Of a stretch of 61,315 nucleotides of DNA, positions 55,301 to 61,315 are shown one piece after another. Positions within the stretch are counted from its first letter, which is position 1. Every line of letters starts with the position of its first letter. The position numbers were made by a program, and so were the translations under genes. Origin of the DNA: a virus; the IMG/VR virus record IMGVR_UViG_3300050343_000280, positions 1-61,315 of that record. One strand, written 5' to 3'. The notes beneath the pieces are model-generated. The model worked only from the letters and a program-made list of their open reading frames with translations, ran no database searches and had not been told where the DNA came from.

Positions 55301-56874
55301 TAACATCAACTGTTTCTAAACAGACTGGTAAAGAAGCAAGAATAACTGTTGCTGGAGTATCAACTGATGTTGATACATTATATCTTTCCAATATTCAGGG
55401 CGAATTTGGTGGTTCTGGTAAGGCATTTACTGTAGGTGCAGGAGTCAGTTACTTTGCAGATAATGGAGTATTAACTGCATTACCATCAACAACTATAACA
55501 TCTGTCTCTGGAAGTGGTGGAGTTAACTCTGGTAACTATATAAAAGTTGATCATTTCAATCATGGAATGTATTCCAATACAAACAAAGTAACACTTAGTG
55601 ATATTCAATCTAGTATTGAACCAACAACATTATCTGCTGCAGTGTCAGTTAGTGAAGTGTCAGCAATTAGTGTTGCAAGCACTAGTAACTTTACCACGTT
55701 TGAAGGTGTGGATGTTAGTGCATCAAATCCTGGATATGTAAAAATTGGCAATGAAATTATTTCTTATACTAGTTTGGGTTCTGGACAACTTCTAATTGCT
55801 GCTGACGGAAGATCAATTGATTCTACCATTACAGAACTGCATGATAAAGATTCTATAGTCTATAAATACGAACTCAATGGAATTTCTTTAAGGAGAATTA
55901 ATAGCACTCATAGTGTTGCCAAACCAATTGGATTAGATCATTACCATGTTGCTATTGATGTTTCGGCAAATGGTATTGATAGAGATACTGATGGCACACC
56001 GACAGGAATGCCACAGCTTAATTTCTCTAATGAGGCATCTACAGGAGGAGCAAACTCTAGGGCATCGGAAAACATTCTATATACTTCCATAATTCCATCA
56101 TACGATATTATTACTCCCGGATCAACTACATCTGTGACAGGAACTATAAGAACTATTAGTGGAACTAGTGTTAATGGTTCGGAAGGATCTTTTAATGATG
56201 AAGGATTCATTCCTGTTGGAATAAACGTATTAAATAATTTTGTTACTCCAAAATTGCTTTGTTCCAAAATAAATGAAACAACTTATCTTCAAAATCTTCC
56301 AAGAAGTAAATCATTTACTACTGGAATAACTTTAAATTCCAATGATGTAAATCTTTCTCCTATGATAAATCTTGACCTTGCATCTACAGAATTTAGGTCA
56401 AGTCGTTTTGATAAACCAATTTCTGATTATCCATCTGATGGAAGGGCAAATTCTATTTTTGATGATCCACATGCTGCTGTATATGTTTCTAATACTGTAG
56501 ATTTATCAAATCCGGCAACATCGTTAAAAGTTATTTTAAGTGCATATAGAGACGAGTCCGCAGACTTTAGAGTTCTTTATAATTTAATAAGAGCAGATTC
56601 TGGAGAAATTAGTCAGACATTTGAATTATTCCCAGGATATGATAATTTAACATATACCGATGAGGATGGATATGCTGTCGTTGATGATGCTAATAATAGT
56701 GGATTGCCCGACAGATTTGTTTCTGGAAGCATGAGTAATCAATTCTTAGAGTATGAATTTACTGCAAATGAACTTCCATTGTTCTCGGGATATACAATTA
56801 AGATTGTAATGTCTGGAACAAATCAAGCATATCCACCAAGAATTAAAGAATTGAGGACTATAGCAATAAGATGA
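49324..56874 (+). CDS. Giant virion protein with DUF4815-type N-terminus
   Basis: 2516 aa, intact. The N-terminus NPYYDDYDSEKNFYKVLFKP, GFPVQARELTTLQSLLQGQV and GSVVVPGNISYDGQFYAVKL is the DUF4815-type start found in large phage appendage proteins. Position after gp8 matches gp9/gp10-type fibre-connector genes in T4. Later parts hold beta modules, including GGSGYVTDTS (near 55120) and GNEIISYTS...AADGRS (near 55750). The end (LPLFSGYTIKIVMSGTNQAY) is beta-type. Likely a wedge-periphery or fibre-connector protein. Overlaps the next gene by ATGA. Confidence 0.65.
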   Translation: MSQKTNLNINPYYDDYDSEKNFYKVLFKPGFPVQARELTTLQSLLQGQVESFGSHIFKEGSVVVPGNISYDGQFYAVKLNATSGGIDVALYIENFVGKKIIGQQSGTTAKIQRVEYVDENNFEYLTLYVKYLDSNNEFEFIPFLDGESLSCTENITYGNTTIPAETEFASLISSDATAIGSAASIGKGIYFIRGYFVNVSQETILLDNYTNTPSYRVGLKIDELIIGSKDDDSLYDNAKGFTNFAAPGADRFKIGLTLTKKLISDTNDTNFVELLRIKDGKIQKITTKTQYNQIRDYIAERTYDESGDYAVRPFDPSIHNSLNNRLGNNGLFFSNEQTEGKNIPSNDLMCIKISPGKAYVRGYDVEKIGTTIIDVDKPRDTESISNVTVPFQMGNLLKVNNVTGVPQNKKTIQLLNRKVGDTEAVIGDARVYTFNLTDAAYSGVETKYDLRLYDIQTYTKLSLNQSVDATDMPDGSYIKGKSSGASGFLVDAATGGSVGLLLRQTSGTFAKGEQITVNGVDFSRTILDFVQYGTQNIKSVKQTHGGDFPTFTADSILEKFSMPNGISQISIPLVGNLGNTGVTTVTITGKVFSGIRTDTLISYQKPGSSTETFNRVSSISADKLSIELSPINAGAGKTGIYDGKLPSGTLNESILVTPFARGPIINVDDGYLYTELPDSNISSVNLLNSTFTVVEQITGEETSAAGEMTFDLSSVSGITSASFATFDQERYSVHYSTGIAGTVTSDTFNLVNNVVTIKGLRGSQSNVVVNTTLNKFGVQSKIKEYTRSQQLTVTRSKYKESGVGINTTNNDGLSFNTQYGLRVQDEEISLNYPDVAKVISIYESLGSANPTLDKIQFTSTASVQTNAIIGENIVGGSSNAVARVVSSPSANNLEIVYLTDDTFNVGETVTFEESNIITEIETITLGNYKNVTQLYKLDKGQKEQYYDYSRIIRNGDVPEPTHRLLIVFDYYSVPSDDNGDAFTVLSYDEERFEKDIPNIGPYKVRASDTLDFRPRVSVFDPATSGGSTKISPFDFASRDFDSVPKLLMAPGEGSIIGYDFYLPRVDKLYIDRYGTFIVEKGISAKYPKAPTKNDALLEIATINLPAYLYNPQKASISLIDNRRFTMRDIGFIEDRVQNLEKLTSLSLLELNAQTLQIQDAEGKNRFKSGFFVDDFKNYSLIDNVLSSIEVNPTAEELAPIVSRNSVKSQIAPTQLLTPQVIDLSDNFELLDPNVQKTGNSVTLKYDEIGWIEQPIATTIENVNPFNVIVYTGDIQLSPAVDNWVRTIQLPDRNINITSNQSRTLTQNLTASVNLNLGSANLSLPTRDGGTIRSGRGVLLSRTISRQVQRVSSSNLSASSTSNSQSVNVDTMSFDDVDTRNELISAGDEVFMRSRNTEFEVSNIKPSTRFYQFVDGNSGVDFIPKLIEIANSPSLATYGTSNGSFVIGETVVGSAIGVGGIGPSISFRVATPNHKYGSFNNPSSVFNVNPYVTSESIPSTYSQSSKILNVDTSSLCEEAQGLYSGYIIRGMKLVGQTSGAIAYVKDLRLISDNYGDLIGSFFLRNPHQIPVPSVRLQTGVKTFKITSNVANDPGLPGSNSVSFAETNYTSMGTLNQWQNEVTTNTTNLTTTSVTNLQVNGSASASIGVNQVTNTVVEQYGDPLAQTFVVGGNVEAPSDIDTSDDINGAFLTAVDIFFAKIDGGNAPVKVQIRTTELGFPTRTVLGKTVTIKPTTVDSAGNIIKNIQVSDTGDVATKVTFPEPIFLPPGKEYAVVLLAETSDEYEVWTATMGEKSVSESSLPPNSNAESAVYSKQFALGSLFKSQNGSIWTPNQFQDLKFRLYKAQFSSQTGTAFFYNPDLDKSNGYISKLSIDPIRTLPKTGSIKTDIISGGDPTTLGILTTGRKLAGNSNTGGSAIIVGRGSSVTNATVATITGGSGYVTDTSVDTFNVVGSGSGLKLNITGINANTGSITGISVVTTGTGAGYKVGDVVGIVTSTVSKQTGKEARITVAGVSTDVDTLYLSNIQGEFGGSGKAFTVGAGVSYFADNGVLTALPSTTITSVSGSGGVNSGNYIKVDHFNHGMYSNTNKVTLSDIQSSIEPTTLSAAVSVSEVSAISVASTSNFTTFEGVDVSASNPGYVKIGNEIISYTSLGSGQLLIAADGRSIDSTITELHDKDSIVYKYELNGISLRRINSTHSVAKPIGLDHYHVAIDVSANGIDRDTDGTPTGMPQLNFSNEASTGGANSRASENILYTSIIPSYDIITPGSTTSVTGTIRTISGTSVNGSEGSFNDEGFIPVGINVLNNFVTPKLLCSKINETTYLQNLPRSKSFTTGITLNSNDVNLSPMINLDLASTEFRSSRFDKPISDYPSDGRANSIFDDPHAAVYVSNTVDLSNPATSLKVILSAYRDESADFRVLYNLIRADSGEISQTFELFPGYDNLTYTDEDGYAVVDDANNSGLPDRFVSGSMSNQFLEYEFTANELPLFSGYTIKIVMSGTNQAYPPRIKELRTIAIR

Positions 56875-57083
56875 TTAGAGTAGATGGATATCAAAACTTA
56901 TACCGAGATGAGAAAAGTGGTGCCATAATCAATTGCGATTCTATGGCATACAATCAGTATGTAAGTTCTTTGGAACAAAGAAATCTCCAAAAAAGAGAAA
57001 TCTCTGAAATGAAAAATGATATTAACGAGATAAAATCTCTTCTCAGAAATTTATTGATGAATTCTGAGAATATAAATATCTAA
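56871..57083 (+). CDS. Small coiled-coil virion-associated protein
   Basis: 70 aa: MIRVDGYQNLYRDEKSGAII, then helical SLEQRNLQKREISEMKNDIN and EIKSLLRNLLMNSE (heptad-like). Overlaps the giant protein's stop by 4 nt, so it is probably coupled and may be a chaperone or linker. Unnamed family common in cyanophages. Confidence 0.6.
   Translation: MIRVDGYQNLYRDEKSGAIINCDSMAYNQYVSSLEQRNLQKREISEMKNDINEIKSLLRNLLMNSENINI
57071..57078 (+). promoter_or_regulatory. Late promoter TATAAATA
   Basis: Exact late consensus at the very end of the coiled-coil gene, 32 nt before ATG 57110. Confidence 0.5.
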
Positions 57084-57109
57084 AGATAAGATAGCATAAT
57101 TTTTGAATA

Positions 57110-57445
57110 ATGGCAGTATTTGTATCTAACATCACGATTGAACAAGGTTTCGACTTTGATACTTCTTTTCAATTAGAAGATACCAGAACAAACACCCCAT
57201 TGGTTTTAACCGGTGCTGCGACAGAGGGCATGTTGAGAAAAAGTTATACTAGTGCAAGTGCCGTTTCCTTTGCTTCTACAGTCACTGACGATGTTAATGG
57301 GATTATTTCAATATCTCTAACATCTTCTCAAACAGTGGCGTTAAAGGCGGGAAGATATGTATATGATGTAAAGATAACTAGTGCCGGAAAAGAATATAAA
57401 GCTGTTGAAGGGTCAGCATTAGTAAGAGCCGGAGTCACTAGGTAA
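57110..57445 (+). CDS. Small beta-type virion protein
   Basis: 111 aa: MAVFVSNITIEQGFDFDTSF, then TEGMLRKSYTSASAVSFAST and VALKAGRYVYDVKITSAGKE. An immunoglobulin-like beta layout, resembling the small baseplate upper proteins of other phages (BppU N-terminus). That comparison is by eye. Stop overlaps the next ATG by one base. Confidence 0.55.
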   Translation: MAVFVSNITIEQGFDFDTSFQLEDTRTNTPLVLTGAATEGMLRKSYTSASAVSFASTVTDDVNGIISISLTSSQTVALKAGRYVYDVKITSAGKEYKAVEGSALVRAGVTR

Positions 57446-59931
57446 TGCCAAGCATAAACGATAGAATTGGATCACAAAACGTAATTCGCGTATTATCCAA
57501 TGCTTCCGCGCCACCATCAAGATTACTCAATCTAACTGACGTTGATTCATCATCTCAGACAGATGGAAATTTATTAATCTGGGATGCCACCGATAATAAA
57601 TTCTTCATGAGTCGTACTCTCGATTCAACAGAGGGATATGAATTTAGTGGTGGAACAAATTCAGTAGGAATAGTAACATTTTCTGGAAGCACTCAATCAG
57701 AATCAACTGTAACTGGTGCAGTAATTGTTAGTGGTGGTTTTGCAGTAGGAAAAAATGTAAATTTTGCTGCCGGATTAAATGTTGTTGGTATTGCAACTTT
57801 TTCAAATGAAATTGATATTAATGCTGCTGTTGATATTTTAAGTGGATTAAATGTCTCTGGTATTACGAGTGTAGCATCTCTCAATATAGGTGCCACACAA
57901 GTAATTAGTAGTGGAAGAGAACTTCAAAATATTGTTTCTTTAGATGCTACTACCACAGCAACTATTGAAGCAGCAATTGAAGTAGCTCCAAATAAATTTA
58001 CTGATTTAAAAATTACCGGCGTATCAACTTTCATTGGTATTGCAACATATGCCGCAGGACTTCAAGTCTTTTCTGGCGTATCAACATTTAATGCTGCTGT
58101 TGACATTGATGCAGGACTAGATGTAGATGGACAGACTGACCTAGATGAACTTGTAGTTGCTGGCGTTTCAACTTTTAGCAATACAGTTGATATAAATGCT
58201 GGCGGTCAAGCAAATACATTTAAAGTAGAGGATCTCACAGATAATCGCGTAGTAATTGCCGGAACCGGTGGAGAACTTGAGGATGATTCAAATTTCACCT
58301 TTGACGGTGCTATATTATCAGTTGGTGTAAAATTAGATGTAGATGGTGATACTCAAGTAGATGATCTAAATGTTGCCGGTGTTGCGACTTTTAGTTCTCT
58401 CGTTGATGCAAATAATCGTCTTGATGTTTTTGGTGGTGCTAATTTAGACCAATTAAATGTTGCTGGAATTACTACTCTTGGTGCTGTTGATATCAACGGC
58501 ATAATAGACATTGACGGGCAGTTAGATGTAGATGAGTTAATAGTTGCGGGTGTTTCTACTTTCAATTCTGCTGTTGACATTGATGCAGGATTGGATGTTG
58601 ATGGGCAAACTGACTTAGATGAACTTGTAGTTGCTGGTGTATCTACATTTAGTGCTGCTGTTGATATAAATGCTGGTGGTCAGGCAAATACATTCAAAGT
58701 AGAGGATCTTACAGATAATCGTGTAGTAATTGTCGGAACTGGTGGAGAACTTGAAGACGATTCAAATTTTACTTTTGATGGTGCTACATTATCAGTTGGT
58801 GTAAAATTAGATGTAGATGGAGATACTCAAGTAGATGACCTTAATGTTGCTGGTGTTGCGACTTTTAGTTCTCTTGTTGATGCAAATAATCGTCTTGATG
58901 TAGTCGGTGGTGCCAATCTAGACCAACTAAATGTATCCGGCATTACCACACTTGGTGCCGTTGATATTAATGGCATAATAGACATTGATGGTCAATTAGA
59001 TGTAGATGAGTTAGTTGTTGCTGGAGTATCTACCTTCAATTCTGCTGTTGATATTAATGCCGGATTGGACATAGATGGTCAATTAGATGCAGATGAACTG
59101 GTTGTTGCTGGTGTATCTACATTTAATTCTCTCGTTGATGCAAACAATAGATTAGATGTTGTTGGTGGTGCCAATTTAGACCAATTAAATGTTGCTGGCG
59201 TATCTACACTCACAGGTAATGTAACATTTGTTGGAAGTATAAATCAACTTAATGTTACTGGAATTACTAGTGCTACACAATTAGATATTAGTACCGGTGG
59301 TATTGATGTTGATGGTCAATCAGATTTAGATGAGTTAGTTGTTGCTGGTGTATCCACATTTAGTGCTGCTGTAGATATTAATAGTACATTAGATGTTGAT
59401 GGCGATACTCAAGTAGATGACCTCAATGTTGCTGGTGTTGCAACATTCTCATCACTCGTTGATGCAAACAATCGTCTTGATGTAGTCGGTGGTGCAAATC
59501 TAGATCAACTCAACGTTACTGGTATTGCCACATTTACTACTATTGATGTTAATGGTGGTTTAGATGTTGATGGACAATTAGATGTTGATGAACTGGTTGT
59601 TGCTGGTGTTTCTACATTCTTGAATGCTGTAGATATCAATAGCACTCTTGATGTTGATGGTGATACTCAGGTAGATGATCTCAATGTTGCGGGTGTTGCG
59701 ACCTTCAGTTCTTTAATAGATGCCAACAACAGATTAGATGTTGTTGGTGGTGCAAATCTAGACCAACTCAACATTGCCGGAGTATCAACCTTTGGTAATG
59801 TTTCTATTTTTAATGATGATGTAAGAATTACTGCCGGGGGATTGAATGTTGTTGGTGTTGCAACATTCTCTACTAATGTAAATGTTACAGGAACACTTGA
59901 TGCCGGACTCATCGATGGAGGTACATACTGA
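57445..59931 (+). CDS. Repeat-built fibre protein
   Basis: 828 aa. N-terminal MPSINDRIGSQNVIRVLSNA and LLNLTDVDSSSQTDGNLLIW are a small attachment domain. From about residue 100 the protein is made of 20-odd residue units such as LDVDGQTDLDELVVAGVSTF and VDANNRLDVVGGANLDQLNV. A 158-residue block is duplicated (58111-58584 and 58585-59058). No S74 domain or receptor tip is seen; it ends LDAGLIDGGTY. A beta-solenoid-like shaft is likely. Overlaps gp13 by one base. Confidence 0.65.
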   Translation: MPSINDRIGSQNVIRVLSNASAPPSRLLNLTDVDSSSQTDGNLLIWDATDNKFFMSRTLDSTEGYEFSGGTNSVGIVTFSGSTQSESTVTGAVIVSGGFAVGKNVNFAAGLNVVGIATFSNEIDINAAVDILSGLNVSGITSVASLNIGATQVISSGRELQNIVSLDATTTATIEAAIEVAPNKFTDLKITGVSTFIGIATYAAGLQVFSGVSTFNAAVDIDAGLDVDGQTDLDELVVAGVSTFSNTVDINAGGQANTFKVEDLTDNRVVIAGTGGELEDDSNFTFDGAILSVGVKLDVDGDTQVDDLNVAGVATFSSLVDANNRLDVFGGANLDQLNVAGITTLGAVDINGIIDIDGQLDVDELIVAGVSTFNSAVDIDAGLDVDGQTDLDELVVAGVSTFSAAVDINAGGQANTFKVEDLTDNRVVIVGTGGELEDDSNFTFDGATLSVGVKLDVDGDTQVDDLNVAGVATFSSLVDANNRLDVVGGANLDQLNVSGITTLGAVDINGIIDIDGQLDVDELVVAGVSTFNSAVDINAGLDIDGQLDADELVVAGVSTFNSLVDANNRLDVVGGANLDQLNVAGVSTLTGNVTFVGSINQLNVTGITSATQLDISTGGIDVDGQSDLDELVVAGVSTFSAAVDINSTLDVDGDTQVDDLNVAGVATFSSLVDANNRLDVVGGANLDQLNVTGIATFTTIDVNGGLDVDGQLDVDELVVAGVSTFLNAVDINSTLDVDGDTQVDDLNVAGVATFSSLIDANNRLDVVGGANLDQLNIAGVSTFGNVSIFNDDVRITAGGLNVVGVATFSTNVNVTGTLDAGLIDGGTY
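58111..59058 (+). repeat. Tandem duplication of a 474-bp coding block
   Basis: Two adjacent blocks of exactly 474 nt (158 codons) code nearly the same protein, from AGLDVDGQTDLDELVVAGVS to TFNSAVDI. Many third positions differ between copies, so the duplication is old or under selection against DNA identity. Smaller units of about 60 nt continue to 59780. Confidence 0.8.
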
Positions 59932-60782
59932 TGGCAAAACCAGCAAGCAGACAGGAATTAGTTGATTACTCACTGAGGCAGTTGGGAGCTCCAGTATTGG
60001 AAATCAATATAGATGATGATCAACTAGATGACTTAGTTGATGATGCTCTTCAATATTTTCAGGAACGTCATTTTGATGGTATTGAAAGAATGTATCTCAA
60101 ATATAAACTTACCGAAGATGATATTAATAGAGGAACTGCTCAAGTTGGCGGGACTAATACAGTAGGTATTGTAACAACATCTGGAATCACTACCACAGTA
60201 AGTGGTATGACTACAGCAACTAATTATTTTTACGAAAATTCTAATTTCCTTCAAGTTCCAGATTCAGTTATTGGAATTGAAAAGGTGTTTAGATTTGATA
60301 GTAGCACTATATCAAACGGAATGTTTAATATTAAATATCAGTTATTCTTGAATGATATATATCAGTTCAATTCAATAGAACTCCTTCAATATTCAATGGT
60401 CAAAACTTATTTGGAAGATATTGAATTTTTACTAAGCACCGATAAGCAGATTAGATTTAATAAAAGACAAAATAGATTGTATTTGGATATTGATTGGAAA
60501 TCAGAAAAGAAAGATACTTTTTTGATTCTTGATTGTTATAGAATTTTAGATCCCAACACATTTACTAATGTGTATAATGATAGTTTTTTGAAGAAATATC
60601 TAACTGCTCTTATAAAAAAACAATGGGGACAAAATTTATTGAAATTTAGAGGTGCAAAACTTCCAGGTGGGTTGGAACTTAATGGAAGAGAATTGTATGA
60701 TGATGCTTTAAGAGAATTAGATGACATAAAGCAAAGAATGTCTTCAGAATATGAACTGCCACCTCTTGATTTAATCGGATAG
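59931..60782 (+). CDS. 13: Neck protein gp13
   Basis: 283 aa (T4 gp13 is 309). MAKPASRQELVDYSLRQLGA, INIDDDQLDDLVDDALQYFQ, FLQVPDSVIGIEKVFRFDSS, DIDWKSEKKDTFLILDCYRI and YLTALIKKQWGQNLLKFRGA are standard gp13 segments. gp13 seals the filled head and joins gp14. It includes a short Thr-rich insert (VTTSGITTTVSGMTTAT). The next gene is gp14, as in other T4-like phages. Confidence 0.9.
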   Translation: MAKPASRQELVDYSLRQLGAPVLEINIDDDQLDDLVDDALQYFQERHFDGIERMYLKYKLTEDDINRGTAQVGGTNTVGIVTTSGITTTVSGMTTATNYFYENSNFLQVPDSVIGIEKVFRFDSSTISNGMFNIKYQLFLNDIYQFNSIELLQYSMVKTYLEDIEFLLSTDKQIRFNKRQNRLYLDIDWKSEKKDTFLILDCYRILDPNTFTNVYNDSFLKKYLTALIKKQWGQNLLKFRGAKLPGGLELNGRELYDDALRELDDIKQRMSSEYELPPLDLIG

Positions 60783-60787
60783 TTATC

Positions 60788-61315
60788 ATGGTATTAAATT
60801 CTTATTTTTTGCAAGGTAGTACTGGTGAGCAATCGCTCATGCAGGATTTGGTTAATGAGCACATACAAATTCATGGCATAGAGGTATACTACCTCCCAAG
60901 AAAAATATTTAAAACCGATAATATTATTAAAGAAATTCAATCATCAAAATTTGATGATAGTTTTCTTATAGAAGCATATTTAAATAATATTGATGGTTAT
61001 GCGCCAGACAGCGACATAATGACGAAGTTTGGTTTAAGATTGAAAAATGAAGTAAATTTGACAATATCAAGAGAAAGATTCGAGGAGTTTATTGCTCCCT
61101 TTCTTGAAGGAATGTCTTCTGGTATTAGAGAGGGTCAAATTACGGAATATACTTTTGGAGATTTAATTACAAGACCAAAAGAAGGAGATTTGATTTATTT
61201 TCCTCTTGGAGAAAGATTGTTTGAAATAAAAAGAGTAGAACATGAAAAACCATTCTATCAACTTGGCAAACTTTATACGTATGATTTGAGTTGTGAATTG
61301 TTTGAATATGAAAAT
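60788..61315 (+). CDS. 14: Neck protein gp14 (runs off the window)
   Basis: 176 codons seen, no stop. MVLNSYFLQGSTGEQSLMQD, HIQIHGIEVYYLPRKIFKTD, RFEEFIAPFLEGMSSGIREG and PKEGDLIYFPLGERLFEIKR are clear gp14 segments. Together with gp13 it forms the head-tail neck. It starts 5 nt after the gp13 stop. Confidence 0.9.
   Translation, partial: MVLNSYFLQGSTGEQSLMQDLVNEHIQIHGIEVYYLPRKIFKTDNIIKEIQSSKFDDSFLIEAYLNNIDGYAPDSDIMTKFGLRLKNEVNLTISRERFEEFIAPFLEGMSSGIREGQITEYTFGDLITRPKEGDLIYFPLGERLFEIKRVEHEKPFYQLGKLYTYDLSCELFEYEN

Overview
The window is a 61.3 kb piece of a T4-like cyanomyovirus genome, from a phage of marine Synechococcus or Prochlorococcus. Evidence: a T4-type virion block with recognisable gp27-like, gp5, gp25, gp6, gp7-like, gp8, gp13 and gp14 proteins; peptidase S74 fibre chaperone domains; the giant repetitive virion proteins usual in cyanophages; a CP12-type Calvin-cycle regulator; a possible NblA; 2OG-Fe(II) oxygenases; and TATAAATA-like late promoters. 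All supported genes are on the + strand. The genome is AT-rich, except for a more GC-rich, host-like patch at about 29.4-31.5 kb. I saw no tRNA, rRNA, CRISPR array or insertion sequence.

Layout. 1-7.3 kb: baseplate hub (gp27-like, gp5 OB-fold, tail lysozyme) and associated virion proteins, including a small S74 fibre. 7.3-15.6 kb: two large fibre or virion genes. 15.6-19.2 kb: a badly frame-broken SF2 helicase and a string of tiny genes, including the NblA-like candidate, a twin CX3C mini-protein and CP12. 19.2-22.0 kb: a terminator, a palindrome and a strong extended -10 promoter, then a three-gene cassette (GIY-YIG-like nuclease, ParB-like protein, Dam-type adenine methylase). 22.0-24.3 kb: small conserved cyanophage genes. 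24.3-27.8 kb: two 2OG oxygenases, a polyglycine-rich adhesin-like protein, a Zn-ribbon protein, a third 2OG oxygenase and a truncated Cys protein. 27.8-31.6 kb: promoter-rich early-type region with many short genes, operator-like palindromes and a 16-bp promoter repeat, ending in a KxDG nucleotidyltransferase-like gene. 31.6-33.5 kb: AbrB-like protein, frameshifted glycosyltransferase and two phage proteins. 33.4-61.3 kb: late structural block gp25, gp6, giant gp7-like (4009 aa), gp8, a 2516-aa DUF4815-type protein, two small proteins, a repeat-built fibre, gp13 and the start of gp14.

How it works together. The two structural blocks build the baseplate, fibres and neck. The middle region looks like an early/middle takeover region: metabolic control (CP12, NblA candidate), DNA modification and nuclease functions, protein hydroxylation and many unnamed host-interaction proteins.

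Many genes are broken by single-base indels, concentrated around 15.5-17.1, 22.6-22.8 and 32.3-34.4 kb, while the 12-kb and 7.5-kb ORFs are intact. Assembly error should be excluded before reading biology into these breaks. Family assignments are from motif recognition only; no database search was run.
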